Shown here one piece after another: positions 1-10,605 of a DNA stretch of 64,000 nt. The translations under genes were made by a program, and so were the position numbers. The DNA lies in NCBI RefSeq assembly GCF_001625215.2, contig NC_030385.2:33815598-33879597 (forward strand). Reading direction: 5' to 3'. The number at the start of each line of letters is the position of its first letter. Within the stretch, counting starts at the first letter, position 1. Below the pieces are notes generated by a model. That model saw only the letters and a list, made by a program, of their open reading frames with translations, did no database searches and had not been told where the DNA came from. Origin of the DNA: Daucus carota subsp. sativus. Taxonomy: Eukaryota > Streptophyta > Magnoliopsida > Apiales > Apiaceae.

Positions 1-217
1 CTGCAAGTGTTTGTGTGTGTTGTAGAGATCAAGTCAATGTTTATCTCATATTACCGGGGTATTTAAAGGGGGAGATTTCCATGTTGTAACGTCTCCCTGA
101 TGTGGTAGGAGAGTAATGGGGTTTTAATGCGGCGTGATCCCCGCTTCCGACCGTTACAAAGATAGTGCTGGAGTAGTTTAAATGATGGGCTGGACCTCTT
201 GGGCCTGTCCTCCAACA
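1..217 (-). repeat. 3' LTR (partial, continues beyond window)
   Basis: These 217 bases match 3389-3605 with a single difference (CCGCTTCC here, CCGCCTCC there). The inner end is CCAACA at 212-217, complementary to the TGTTGG that begins the LTR. In the element's orientation this is the downstream LTR. Near identity suggests a recent insertion. Confidence 0.9.
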
Positions 218-1002
218 TGTCCCCAGGCTTCGGTCGGGTCTGTGCGTGGCCGAAGTCTGAGTAGTCTCGTCGACCGACGAGAAGAGAAGTCGGATTGTAA
301 GATCGTGGAATCGAGTCTTGGCAACCGAAGGTCTGTAGAGAATGGCCCCCGAAGCCCGATCAGTCCCGAGGCGTCGTCGACCTGCGAGGGAGGTCGAGTC
401 TTATCGCTCCGAGTGGTCGATTCTGGCCACTAATGGCCTAACTAGTGATGTCCCGGAGCTGATGAAGAGCCCGGGACCTCGTTCCTTCATCTTCCCGACT
501 GATCGCTTGGTATATACTGGCCGGTCATCACAGTATTGCTGCGAGCCGATTGGTTATCTTCCCTTGTCGCCAATCGGGAGAATGATTTCAAAGATCGGTT
601 GCATCGGACGGAGGTTCTTCGGTCATACCGAAGGGCGAATAGAGGCCAGTCAAGACGATACTCAAGGCTAGAGACCAGGGGGTCGCTATTGAGAACGACG
701 CGTCGGTCATTTGCGCTCATGAGGTCGGTCAGGACCATAGACTTCTTGTCGAAAGCACGGGCGACCTGCTAGGCCATCCGTAAGTAGCCCCGGCTTCTGA
801 ACGTTTATATTATTGGTGTGCCTTCGGGCATCGGGCATTTTTGATTGTATTCGGGCCCCATTTTCAGGGTATTATTTTATGCATCTTTGGCTTAAATGTA
901 TGTTGCCTTAGCGTATTTTTCCCTCAGTGCTTCTTGGGTGTTCATAACCTCAGCATAGTGCGCGTTTGGCTATTTTTTTAATTTGCCTCGGGCGTAATCT
1001 TG

Positions 1003-1870
1003 ATGTATGTCTTCGACTGACCGGTCTCAATACATGTGTTTATAGTATGTCTTCGACCGACTGGTCTCGATACGCTTTTTTGTATGTGCGTTTTCAGCCG
1101 ATGAGGCTTCGGCCCATGTGTAATTGGTGTTGTACGTCTTTAGCCGATGAAGCCTCGGTACACGTGTATTCGTACGTCTTTAGCCAATGAGGCTTCGATA
1201 CAAGTGTGTTGAATGGTAATTTTTCATGTACGTCTTGAGCCGATGTGGCTTCGGTGCATGACTGTCGTTCTCAAGTATTTGGAGGGTAACTTAACACAAG
1301 AGGTCTGATCGGGTGTATGTCTTCGACCATAACGTCTCGATACATGCTTTTAATTATGATGTATGTCTTCGACCGAAGCGTCTCGATACATGTCTTTCAA
1401 TGGTGATGCGTGTCTTCGACCGAAGCGTCTCGACACATCTCCTTTAATCGTGATGTGTGTATTTGACCGAAGCGTCTCGACACATCTCCTTTAATCGTGA
1501 TGTGTGTCTTTGACCGAAGCGTCTCGACGCATGTCTTAAATCGTGATGTGTGTCTTTGACCGAAGCGTCTCGACACATCTCTTAATTGTGATGTGTGTCT
1601 TTGACCGAAGCGTCTCGACACATCTTTAATCGTGATGTGTGTCTTTGACCGAAGCGTCTCGACACATCTTTAATCGTGATGTGTGTCTTTGAACGAAGCG
1701 TCTCGACACATGTCTTTGTATGTGCGTTTTCAGCCGATGAGGCTTCGGCACACGTTTTGTTTTAAATTCTAATGTACGTCTTTAGCCGATAAGGCTTCGG
1801 CACATGTGTAATTGGATTTAAATTCTAATTGTACGTCTTTAGCCGATGAGGCTTCGGTACATGAGTGTCA
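1003..1870. repeat. Tandem array of about 18 short palindromic units
   Basis: Units of roughly 44-57 bases repeat across the spacer of the LTR element. Two related types occur: one centred on CGACCGAAGCGTCTCG, the other on AGCCGATGAGGCTTCGG. Each unit is itself an imperfect inverted repeat, for example GATGTGT near one end and ACACATC at the other. Types are interspersed: second-type units lie at both ends (about 1084-1260 and 1717-1870) around a block of first-type units (about 1314-1710). This accounts for the repetitive translations in the region, which are not genes. Confidence 0.85.
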
Positions 1871-2104
1871 TTCCCCCAGTATTCGGAGGGTTGTTTTTAG
1901 CTCAATAAAAGAGATATGATCGGATTTATCGTCCCTTGAGATAAAAACAAGCATACGAATACTCAAAATATAGAGTCCGACGGACCCGTATCTTATTCAG
2001 GTTGCCCCCAGGATACGGGTGCGGTTCGTCATTATTTGTAAGTGTACTAAGCGCTAGTGTACTCAAATAAATCAAGCATATACCGGGAACTATAATGGTC
2101 GTTC

Positions 2105-3205
2105 CTACGGTTCGTGGCTGCCCACGGTTTCTATCTTTCTACGAATATTTTCACCACACAGATAGATATCATCCAAGGATTTGGGCGGTATATCATAAAG
2201 AGAAGACCGGAGCTTCTTACCTTTAACTGGGCCTAAGCCCGCCGTTAGGAATCCTGCAGCTTTGACTTTGTTTAGGTTGGTGATCATCCCTGCCTCCTCC
2301 TTGAACCGGGCCAGATAATCCCCTAACTCCTCGCTCGGCCTCTGCCTGCAATGGATGAGTGCTTCGGTATCCTTCACCCTTCGGCATAGATGAGAATAGT
2401 GCCTCAAAAATTTCTTTTTCAACTGATCATACGAGCTGACCGACCTGGGCCTTAGGGACCGATACCACATTGTCGCCGATCCCTTCAGATAGGTCTTAAA
2501 CATCTTGCATAACATAATATCACAGTGGCCCATACCCGTCATGAGGGACTCGTACTTGTCACAGTGGTCGATCGGGTCTTCCTGGCCGTCGAATTCGGTC
2601 ATCTTCGGGAACTGCCTCCCTGGTGGTGGTCGGAACTGCTCGATCTCCTCGACTACAACCGGCTCGTGAGTTAACTTTTTGTCTCCGAACATAGCTTTCT
2701 CCATTCGGCGCAGTCGGTCTTTCGTGTGGGGACCCTCTTCGGCCTCCTCAGAATCCGACGGGGTTATATGTCGGTGTCTCGACCTTCGGGAACGCGACTC
2801 AGAGTCCGAAGACCCGTCTTGGTCTTCCCGGTTCCTCTTCATGGGTTGCCCTTCTCCTTTGGTCATAACGGTCACGTTTTCGGCTTCGAGGGCCTCCCTG
2901 AGGACTCTCTCTTGCAACTCGATCTCCTCTCTCTGCAACCGGAGGGCTTTCAGCCTCAATTCACCGGCCTCCCTTTTCTTGGCTAGTCGGGCTGCCCCTT
3001 GCTCGTTCTCCTTCGACGTCTGGGCCTTGACGGCCTGTTCCTCTCTCCACTTTAACAGCATCTGTTGTTGCTCTTTAGGGGTCGGCAAGAGGCCTTCGGG
3101 GCTGCTGTCGAAGTTCAGGGCTACAGGCGTGATGGGAGGTCGTTGGTTTCTGGTGAGAGGAGTGTTATTTGGGTTGGGTGGTGTTTGATCATTGTCGTTT
3201 GTCAT
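2105..3205 (-). CDS. Retrotransposon Gag protein
   Basis: A 366-residue ORF. The N-terminal half is low complexity, rich in Pro, Glu, Arg and Lys, with a probable coiled coil around residues 45-120 (runs of LRLKALRLQREEIELQERV type). The C-terminal part from about residue 195 has the plant retrotransposon gag signature: an FKTYLKGSATMWYRSL stretch, then YDQLKKKFLRHYS and the LGDYLARFKEEAGMI segment. This family forms the capsid-like particle in which the element's RNA is copied. No CCHC zinc knuckle follows and the ORF stops with no pol frame after it. The start lies just inside the 5' LTR and primer site, as expected. It is uninterrupted, in keeping with a young insertion. Confidence 0.85.
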   Translation of the reverse strand: MTNDNDQTPPNPNNTPLTRNQRPPITPVALNFDSSPEGLLPTPKEQQQMLLKWREEQAVKAQTSKENEQGAARLAKKREAGELRLKALRLQREEIELQERVLREALEAENVTVMTKGEGQPMKRNREDQDGSSDSESRSRRSRHRHITPSDSEEAEEGPHTKDRLRRMEKAMFGDKKLTHEPVVVEEIEQFRPPPGRQFPKMTEFDGQEDPIDHCDKYESLMTGMGHCDIMLCKMFKTYLKGSATMWYRSLRPRSVSSYDQLKKKFLRHYSHLCRRVKDTEALIHCRQRPSEELGDYLARFKEEAGMITNLNKVKAAGFLTAGLGPVKGKKLRSSLYDIPPKSLDDIYLCGENIRRKIETVGSHEP

Positions 3206-3235
3206 CGTCTCAGATTACACAAAGCTTGCTTGTAG

Positions 3236-3253
3236 TTCCCACAGATGGCGCCA
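3236..3253 (-). other. Primer-binding-site-like sequence
   Basis: On the minus strand the bases immediately after the 5' LTR read TGGCGCCATCTGTGGGAA. A TGGCGCC start just inside the LTR is where a tRNA primer 3' end would pair. I did not identify which tRNA fits. Confidence 0.6.
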
Positions 3254-3254
3254 A

Positions 3255-3605
3255 TGTTGGAACCAAGATTCTGCCGGATGCGGATATCCTGATAGGACCT
3301 GCAAAGGAGAAGAATGCGAGGGATTGTCCCCCCGATTCACCTCCGGTGTGAGAATAAGTCAGTGGTTCCAGGTGAGGTTTAATGGAAACTGCAAGTGTTT
3401 GTGTGTGTTGTAGAGATCAAGTCAATGTTTATCTCATATTACCGGGGTATTTAAAGGGGGAGATTTCCATGTTGTAACGTCTCCCTGATGTGGTAGGAGA
3501 GTAATGGGGTTTTAATGCGGCGTGATCCCCGCCTCCGACCGTTACAAAGATAGTGCTGGAGTAGTTTAAATGATGGGCTGGACCTCTTGGGCCTGTCCTC
3601 CAACA
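3255..3605 (-). repeat. 5' LTR (complete, about 351 bp)
   Basis: The repeat begins TGTTGG (3255-3260) and ends CCAACA (3600-3605), the short inverted termini expected of an LTR. On the minus strand it lies directly before the primer-binding-like site and the gag ORF, so it is the 5' LTR that should carry the promoter. Confidence 0.88.
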
Positions 3606-4470
3606 ATTTCATATGCTAATATCTAAAATTTTAGTGATAGTTCGTTTCATAGCTAAAAATTTTATTTTTTGTTTTAAAAAAAAATATGCGGTTTTCATAA
3701 TACAGATATGATGTTTTATTCTATATCTAAAAACAGTTTTCATAAAAAGGATGTGTATGCTCTGCACCTCTGGTATATTCGCTTGTTGGATGAATATCCA
3801 GCGACCAACAAATAAGATTATAAGAAATTTATGAAACACCCAACATTTTTTTCCGCTAAATTGATAAATTTCTCATTTCGGTTGTCTAACCGAAAGAAAT
3901 TGCTCAGCGGACAAAAAATCATTTTACTCATCCAGCTGGAAGAAAATACTGATATGTTAAAAAAATATTATCTTTATCGCTGAATATTTATACACAATTA
4001 GGAAATGATATGTATATAACAGCCTAATATGCGCCACCATACATATACCGGAGACCATATCCGATAATATTATTAGATACAATTCTTATAAAAGAATAAA
4101 ATAATGACAACATCTTTTTTGAAAATAGGAAAAAAATGACAACTCATAAGAAATGGTTTTTTAGATAGGTCGGTAGCTTAAAAAGTTATGACAATTAAAG
4201 GAAATCATAAATTTAAAATTCTCCGAAAATAGTTTGAGCACAAGGCATGAAAACCAGACTGCATTGTCAAACAAAGGCATGGGAAAAATAACAAATAATG
4301 GAGGGAAATCACTAAATCAGTAGCCGACCATGATTCTCCGAATTAGCTAACGCCCACACCTCTCGGCTCTTCCCCTCATAATCCTTAAAACACACCGTAA
4401 CTCTCAACTATTACCCTACACAAATTCTTCAACTCCACCTTCCAGGCAACCCAAAAACCAAAAATTCAGC
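3606..4470. other. Intergenic, upstream of pectinesterase
   Basis: AT-rich DNA between the LTR element and the pectinesterase promoter. I see no gene or repeat in it. Confidence 0.5.
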
Positions 4471-4471
4471 A

Positions 4472-4479
4472 TTATATAT
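4472..4479 (+). promoter_or_regulatory. Probable TATA box of pectinesterase gene
   Basis: TTATATAT about 70 bases before the start codon at 4548, leaving room for a 5' leader of roughly 35-45 bases. Position and sequence only; no transcript evidence. Confidence 0.5.
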
Positions 4480-4547
4480 TCAGACTCAACTAGCCATTCT
4501 TTCTTGCACACTAATCACAATCACCACAACTTGTTTTCTCAGCAACA

Positions 4548-6379
4548 ATGTCTACCAAAATTCACCATTCTGCTTCTTTAACCATAATGCTCGTCGTCGC
4601 GCTTATTGCACTTTCATTCTCCATCTCCTCAGCTCAGAATTCTTCGAGTTCGAAATCACCTTGTAATTCCACCCCGTATCCTTCATTATGCAGATCTTCG
4701 CTTCCAAACAACAAAACCGCCACTGTTTACGACTACTGCAGATACTCTGTCCGTAATTCGTTATTCGGCGCTCAGAAATTTTTGTCCTTAATCGAAAAAC
4801 ACCTCCGTGATCCCTCTTTGTCCACAGGCGCTGCACGAGCGCTTGAGGATTGCCGTTTACTAGCTGGCCTTAACATAGATTACCTCACGACTTCTTTCAA
4901 AACAGTTAACAAAACGCAATCCGTGTCTGCGTCAGTAGCTGACGATGTTCAGACCGTGCTTAGTGCCTTGTTAACCAACACGCAGACTTGTAAAGAGGGA
5001 CTCCAGGAGATAGCTTCGTCGTGGATAAGCTCAAAAAGTGACGTCTCCACTCCTCTTGTTAATGACACGAGGCTTTTCAGTGTGGCTTTGGCTCTGTTTG
5101 ATAATGGCTGGGTGCACAAAAACAACAGGGGGAAAACTCATCCTTCTAGGAAGCTATTAGGCCTTAGAGACGGAAGGCTGCCTTTAAAGATGTCGGATGA
5201 AAACAAAGCCATTTTTGAATCCACTGGGAACAGGAAGCTTCTTCAGAGTACAGTCGTGAATGATCAAATTGAGGTGAGTAAAACTGTAACCGTGAGCCAG
5301 GATGGAACCGGGAACTACACAACTATTAATGAAGCGGTGGCTGCAGCTCCGAATAACTCTGTTGCTAGCAGTGGCTACTATCTGATACACGTGACCGCTG
5401 GAGTCTATGAAGAATATGTGGTTGTCGCGAAGAACAAAAAGTACCTGATGATGGTTGGAGACGGCATTAATCAGACCGTGATCACTGGCAACCATAGCGT
5501 CGATGATGGCTGGAGCACGTTCAATTCTTCAACACTCGGTAAGACAAAATTAAAGTCACATCTGCACTAGAGAAGTCATTTTCAAATTGATCATTTTCAC
5601 ATCCTAATGTATCGAACACATCTACTTATTTGTGGATGACTTGTCAACTGATGAGACCGCGTATTTAACATCATGTTATACCAAATGCAGCTGTGACTGG
5701 ACAAGGCTTCGTGGGAATCAACATGACAATCAGGAACACAGCCGGGGCGATTAAGCACCAAGCGGTGGCCCTTCGAAACAGTGCAGACTTGTCCACATTT
5801 TACAGCTGTAGTTTCGAAGGCTATCAGGATACTTTGTACGTGCATTCATTACGCCAGTTTTACAGAGAATGCGACATCTATGGCACAGTCGACTTCATCT
5901 TCGGTAATGCAGCTGTCGTATTGCAGAATTGCAACATGTACCCACGTCTGCCGCTAGCCAAACAGTTCAATGCCATCACCGCTCAAGGAAGAACTGATCC
6001 CAATCAAAACACCGGAATTTCCATACAAAATTGCAACATTACCCCTGCTGATGATCTGGCCTCGAGCAATGGCACCACACAGACGTACCTTGGGAGGCCG
6101 TGGAAAGAGTATTCGAGGACTATCTACATGCAATCTTTTCTGGACAGCTTCATTAATCCTGCTGGTTGGCGCGAATGGTCCGGGGATTTTGCCCTGAATA
6201 CATCTTACTATGCTGAGTTCAGTAACACAGGTCCGGGATCAAACACGAGCGGAAGAGTTACATGGCCTGGATTTCACATAATAGATTCTACTGATGCAGC
6301 CAATTTTACGGTATCGAATTTCATAGTAGGAGATGAATGGATACCTCAGACTGGAACTCCTTACTCTAGCAACCTGTAA
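4548..6379 (+). CDS. Pectinesterase with inhibitor pro-region (type I PME)
   Basis: Exons 4548-5538 and 5691-6379, with a 152-base GT-AG intron in phase 1, give 559 residues. The protein demethylates cell-wall pectin outside the cell. Residues 1-29 look like a signal peptide. Residues about 38-190 form a PMEI-like pro-region with the expected cysteines. Two RKLL processing motifs follow at about 201-204 and 229-232, where subtilases usually release the mature enzyme. The catalytic domain runs from about 245 to the end and carries GYQDTLY (D377), DFIFGNA (D398) and LGRPWK (R466), the acid/base Asp, nucleophile Asp and Arg of the family. All key residues are present, so it should be active. The splice choice rebuilds T-L-A-V-T-G-Q-G-F, a conserved stretch; without it the frame stops soon after the donor. 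A free inhibitor-like gene lies 330 bases downstream. Confidence 0.95.
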
Positions 6380-6708
6380 CTGGCTCATATTATTTCAGAT
6401 ATTTTGGTAATTTAAATTTATAATTTGTTATGGAATAAATTTGCCTAGATAGGCGCTGCAGGAAATAGTATAAATATTTGTTCAATTGTAAAATATGAAG
6501 TATACTTCAACGTTCTAAACTTATATTAATGGATCAAAATCCAACATCTGTTTATTTACCTGTCAAACTTGATCTTTGGTTTACCATGTAATTTGCGAAT
6601 CATTCATCCACTGTCATTTCACAACATTTTTTGGAAGACCGACCTGGCATTAACTGAGAAAATCAACAAACTTCAAGAAAAATCAAGAAACTTGGGAAAC
6701 ACTAACAC

Positions 6709-7284
6709 ATGAATAACATGAAAACAGATATAAATCCTACATATCAGAGTTTCTTGTTTCTTATATCTCTGGCATTCTGTTTCGTTGTTTCAGATGGGCG
6801 TCCGTTTGGAACATCATCAAGCTTGATTACAGAAGCCTGTTCTGAAACCCCCAAAAAAGATCTTTGTGAAAAGATTGTGAATTTGGATCACATGAACCCG
6901 AGAAACAACCTGAATGACATCGCGTTTATTGCCTTTGACCAAACCGATAAAGCAGCAACATCTAACATCGAGTTCATTTCACAGGCAAAGGCTATTGCAG
7001 GGACTACATCTAATGAGGTGAATAAGGCATTTACGGTTTGTGACAAAGAATATGAACGTGCATCTGACGCAATTGATAATGCCATTAGCGGATTATCTTC
7101 AAAAACAAAAGGTGAAGAAATTGAAAAATTTCTAAAGGATGCCTCTACTGCAATTGAGACATGCGAGGTTAGTACTAAGGAACAAGCAGGGAACGCACTG
7201 CAGCTGGAACACATGAATCAAGATCTTCTCGACTTGTTGAAAAATGCTTTGGGGGTTTTCCATGTTTATATGAAAAATGGTTAA
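6709..7284 (+). CDS. Plant invertase/pectin methylesterase inhibitor
   Basis: A single-exon ORF of 191 residues. Residues 1 to about 30 are a hydrophobic signal peptide, and the rest fits the PMEI domain. Four cysteines at 44, 53, 111 and 152 match the two conserved disulfides (a short N-terminal loop and a core bridge). The family holds a four-helix bundle that binds either acid invertases or pectinesterases in the apoplast or vacuole; which target applies cannot be told here. It follows a pectinesterase on the same strand, but the intergenic gap of 330 bases leaves room for its own promoter. An alternative start at Met4 exists. Confidence 0.88.
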   Translation: MNNMKTDINPTYQSFLFLISLAFCFVVSDGRPFGTSSSLITEACSETPKKDLCEKIVNLDHMNPRNNLNDIAFIAFDQTDKAATSNIEFISQAKAIAGTTSNEVNKAFTVCDKEYERASDAIDNAISGLSSKTKGEEIEKFLKDASTAIETCEVSTKEQAGNALQLEHMNQDLLDLLKNALGVFHVYMKNG

Positions 7285-7589
7285 GCCCTTTATTGTTTAT
7301 GCAATGTCTTTAATTGAATCTGTGGGCAGGCTCAACATAATGAGAAAAGTTACACGATTCATTGTTGTATATCATGTATGTTTAAGTAATAGTTTAGAAA
7401 CATATTATCATGCATTACATTTTACTGCTTTATTTTCTGGCCACGAATTTCATATTGATGCATGATCATAACTAGCAGACACATAGATACATAATCAAGA
7501 GAATGTTTATGTACAGATACTGGCATATAGCTTGATCTCAATCTACAAAAAAAACAATTGGTATAATATTAGTGTCACCTGAAGTGGTA

Positions 7590-8425
7590 TCAGCTTTTGG
7601 CATTTCATTTTTCCAGAAGAATTTCTTTAAATCTCCTGGATTCACTTTGCCTTTAGATGCTTTCATTATCTTCCCAGCAAAAAAAGCCTTGTAATTTGGT
7701 TTCCCCCCATGGATGAAAAGAACATCCTGCATGCTTAAACCCATATTCTCATATCTTCTCCGCGAAGCCCAGGAAAAGAACGCAGTTGTCATAAACAGAT
7801 TTTGCAGTGAGGTGAACTTGAGGAAGGTCAGGCTCTGGAAAATAAAGATAATCAGCAAACCCTTCTTTCTTCCTCATAGTAACTGTTTTCTGATCGCCTT
7901 CTTCCCACAGAAGAGCCCCTTGTACAATTTGATCAGCTTGTCCATGGCTGTGGAGTAGCTCCTGTCTTGCAATTTCAAAGTCGATAGCTCTGTTCATAGC
8001 TGAAAATTAATTTCAAGTTCTTTATCTCAACCTTTTTTCCAAACTCTATCTGCTCTCTGGTGGAACAGACACATTGACATCACAATGCAGTGATCCTTTT
8101 TGCATATTCCCATTACTTATTCCCAAATATCGCACAATCCTCTGCAATTCTGCTGCATACTCTGCAGCTTCTATACCAGTTCCCATAGGTTCAGAATGAT
8201 TCTCAAGCAAATGAACACCTGCTCTATTCAAATCAACCTGGGAAAAGCTGCCATAACGGGTGTGAAGCAACTTCCAGGAATCCTCTTTAAAATGAACCCT
8301 GGTAATTCCAAACTTCCTTTGACCGCCACCAAACTCAACAGGAAGATCCAATCAATAAATTTACCTGTTGCAATAGGCACATCAAACTGGGAAATTTGGT
8401 ATGGTAAAAGTATGCCTATCAAACA
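7590..8425 (-). pseudogene. Relic of GatB (glutamyl-tRNA amidotransferase subunit B)
   Basis: Several minus-strand frames together spell GatB. About 8405-8350 gives YQISQFDVPIATG. A frameshift then leads to 8351-8046 with [25 protein letters not shown] and [17 protein letters not shown]. Another frameshift near 8000 leads to [20 protein letters not shown] and [17 protein letters not shown]. The remainder (about 7780-7600) shows [16 protein letters not shown] and then GKIMKASKGKVNPGDLKK, so most of the C-terminal half is deleted. The intact family member amidates Glu-tRNA(Gln) in plastids and mitochondria. At least two frameshifts plus a large deletion rule out function. No introns interrupt the matching stretch, so it could be a retrocopy or a single large exon. 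Confidence 0.85.
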
Positions 8426-9391
8426 TGTGACAATTTTTAGTTAATTTTATATATTTTAAATATTACACATGACAAATTTCAGTGAAGACCTTCAAAAGTA
8501 GTTTTGTGAATTTAAAAGCATGATCAAAGCTGTAATCAGCCGACCAGTGGCGGAACAGGAGATCATATCACCCCGGGCTCAAAAAATATTCGGGATTCAA
8601 ATATTTAACGACATTTGATTGAAGGGAAAATATCAGTTAATACAAAGATTTCTAAAACTTACTCAAAAAAATTTATATCATTTTTAGAGAACATTCGAGA
8701 TTGAAAAAAAAAAAAAATCTATTGATATTTTTTTTTCAAGCCGGGGCTCCAGCCCCCTTCGGCCCTGCAGCCAACTCTTATCTTTTCTGGAATTTCTAAC
8801 TTTCATGCATCACATTTCAAGATTTTAGAAATAATTGTCACAGATTAAATTTCAACTATATTGAAAGAGGAGAATGCTAACCTTCTGTACCAACAATATA
8901 TAGTAGGAATCTGGCAATATAAAAACAGGTAATTATTTTTTTTATCAAATAACGAATAAACTTCTTTTAAATATATTATAGCCAAAAAATATTAAAAATA
9001 TTTTAAAAAATAACCAAAAAAATACTTTTTTTAATATATTTTCAATTTTATTAGAGTCTTGTGACATTTTTCATATATGAACTTCTTGTATAAAATCTTA
9101 AGTTCATACATTAGGAATTCAACAACTACATTTTCGCCCCCACATTCATTTATGTGTTTAAAAAGAAAATAAAAAATTTTGACAAATAAAACAAATACGA
9201 GAATGGTACTTATCACATGTTAATCTTAACTCTGCATTCACAAGATGGACATCAAACTTTTCTTTCTCCTAAATTAAAATTAAACTTTTTGTACATAAGA
9301 CAAAAAGAATGTGGACTGCATCTATCTATATAAACCTTACATTAGGTAATGAAGTAACACGTGTCCAAAAGATCCTGCACGTGGCACCATG
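8426..9391. other. Intergenic with a degenerate repeat
   Basis: About 8535-8780 looks like a decayed transposon: it begins near AGTGGCGGAACAGG and ends with a GC-rich GCCGGGGCTCCAGCCCCC segment, either side of AT-rich filler with runs of A and T. A similar GGAACCAG-type end lies at 14190-14215. The remainder is AT-rich with no gene. Confidence 0.4.
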
Positions 9392-9967
9392 TTATGTCGG
9401 TTTTAACTCGTTTTCATTCCTACCCGACCCGACGCCCACCTCTTCCATCGGAATATCTATACCTACCTCCGGCACCGAACATGACTCACCAGCAGAACTC
9501 GACCCGATAGTCACCGGCATATTCCCGGGTCGGGTAACCGGGTCATACCCATCAACTCTTGTCCTACAAAGCGGGCAATCCGGGTGAGAAGCAAACCACG
9601 TATCAATACATTGGACATGAAACACATGGTTACATCCGGGCAGGACCCGACCCGACTGATGTTCTTCAAACTCGGCCAAGCACACAGCGCATTCCAACGC
9701 TTGATCATGAGTTTTTGAGGAATATAAAAAAATAGGCAGTGATTTAATGACAAAAGGTGACAGCCCTTCTGGTTTAAGCGACCGGGAGAGCCGGTGGCCG
9801 GTAGAATATTCGTGACGAACATGGCTCTGATAATAAAGGTAGAAGATGAGGAAGATGAGACAAAATGTGAAACAGACAATAACAGAAGTTAACATGACTC
9901 GTCCATTGACGCTGTAGTTTCTAGTTGTGTTGGAATTTGCTGTGAAGTCTGATGTGTTATCGTCCAT
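9392..9967 (-). CDS. ATL-type RING-H2 E3 ubiquitin ligase
   Basis: A single-exon, 191-residue protein, typical of the plant ATL family, whose genes usually lack introns. Residues about 25-47 form one membrane segment. A GLS motif at 68-70 is the family GLD element. Residues 93-134 form the RING-H2 finger: C93-x2-C96, C112-x-H114-x2-H117-x2-C120, C131-x2-C134, with the diagnostic Trp at 124 and Pro at 132. The C-terminal tail is rich in Gly, Ser and Glu. Such proteins transfer ubiquitin at membranes, often in defence or stress responses; the substrate is unknown. An AT-rich TATATAGATA sequence at about 10023-10032, read from the minus strand, could be its TATA region. Confidence 0.93.
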   Translation of the reverse strand: MDDNTSDFTANSNTTRNYSVNGRVMLTSVIVCFTFCLIFLIFYLYYQSHVRHEYSTGHRLSRSLKPEGLSPFVIKSLPIFLYSSKTHDQALECAVCLAEFEEHQSGRVLPGCNHVFHVQCIDTWFASHPDCPLCRTRVDGYDPVTRPGNMPVTIGSSSAGESCSVPEVGIDIPMEEVGVGSGRNENELKPT

Positions 9968-10605
9968 GTTGAGGATGGTAAAGATTTGTTAGAAGTGTAA
10001 AATTATTTACGATGTGCGTGAATATATAGATACGAATTGGGTGAATACTCGTGATGTTAGCTGTAACTGATAAGTTCGAAGTGTCATAAGAATGTCATAG
10101 CAAGTCCAATAAAAAGTATTTTAAAAATAATATATAAAAAAATTTTATACGCACCTTAAAATATATGTCATATAAAAAAAATAGAAATACACATCATATA
10201 AAGAAATTATATATGTCAAGCTGCTGCTTGAGTTCGAGTTTCATTCTAGACTAACGGCTCCCATAAGGCCATAAGCAATCATATATATGTTTACTGCCTT
10301 CCAAATTTGAGGCCCTGTATTGTTGGACACCGTCGTGTAAGTTGTTACAAGATGATCGGATTTCATCATCATCACAACTATGAAGTAGTTTTCTACAAGA
10401 GCACAAACTTAGTATTATAGTAGTAAAGGCTCCCACTAAACAAGCAGCATAAACCAAGTTGGAGGTTGCTTAAATACCACACAGACTATAGTTTTCTACA
10501 CAAATCAATTAGAACAGTGTATAACTTATTCCACACATATATATAAAAAGGCCAATTACCATGCCAAATTGTTGAAGCCAGAAATGACTGCGTAATAAAA
10601 CAAAG
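9968..10605. other. Intergenic between RING gene and epoxide hydrolase
   Basis: Holds the promoter of the RING gene (near 10020) and the 3' flank of the epoxide hydrolase. A 68-codon minus-strand ORF at 10251-10457 has no family features I recognise and I do not call it a gene. Confidence 0.4.

Larger units (their letters stand above)
1..3605 (-). mobile_element. Gag-only LTR retrotransposon, truncated by window edge
   Basis: A complete LTR at 3255-3605 and 217 bases of a second LTR at 1-217 flank about 3 kb of internal DNA. The element reads on the minus strand: LTR, primer-binding-like site, gag ORF (3205-2105), repeat-rich spacer, second LTR. I see no protease, reverse transcriptase, RNase H or integrase between gag and the second LTR, so it should depend on enzymes from another element. 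This fits the class of non-autonomous LTR elements that keep only gag (TR-GAG type). The target-site duplication cannot be tested because the distal LTR runs off the window; the sequence after the inner LTR is ATTTC. GC content is clearly higher than in the flanks. Confidence 0.85.

Noticed and set aside
182-772. Overlapping ORFs in the LTR element spacer
   Set aside because: None shows protease, integrase or reverse transcriptase motifs, and they overlap in several frames.
1003-1870. CRISPR-like array
   Set aside because: Units are contiguous and themselves palindromic, with no unique spacers, and the DNA is plant nuclear and inside an LTR element.
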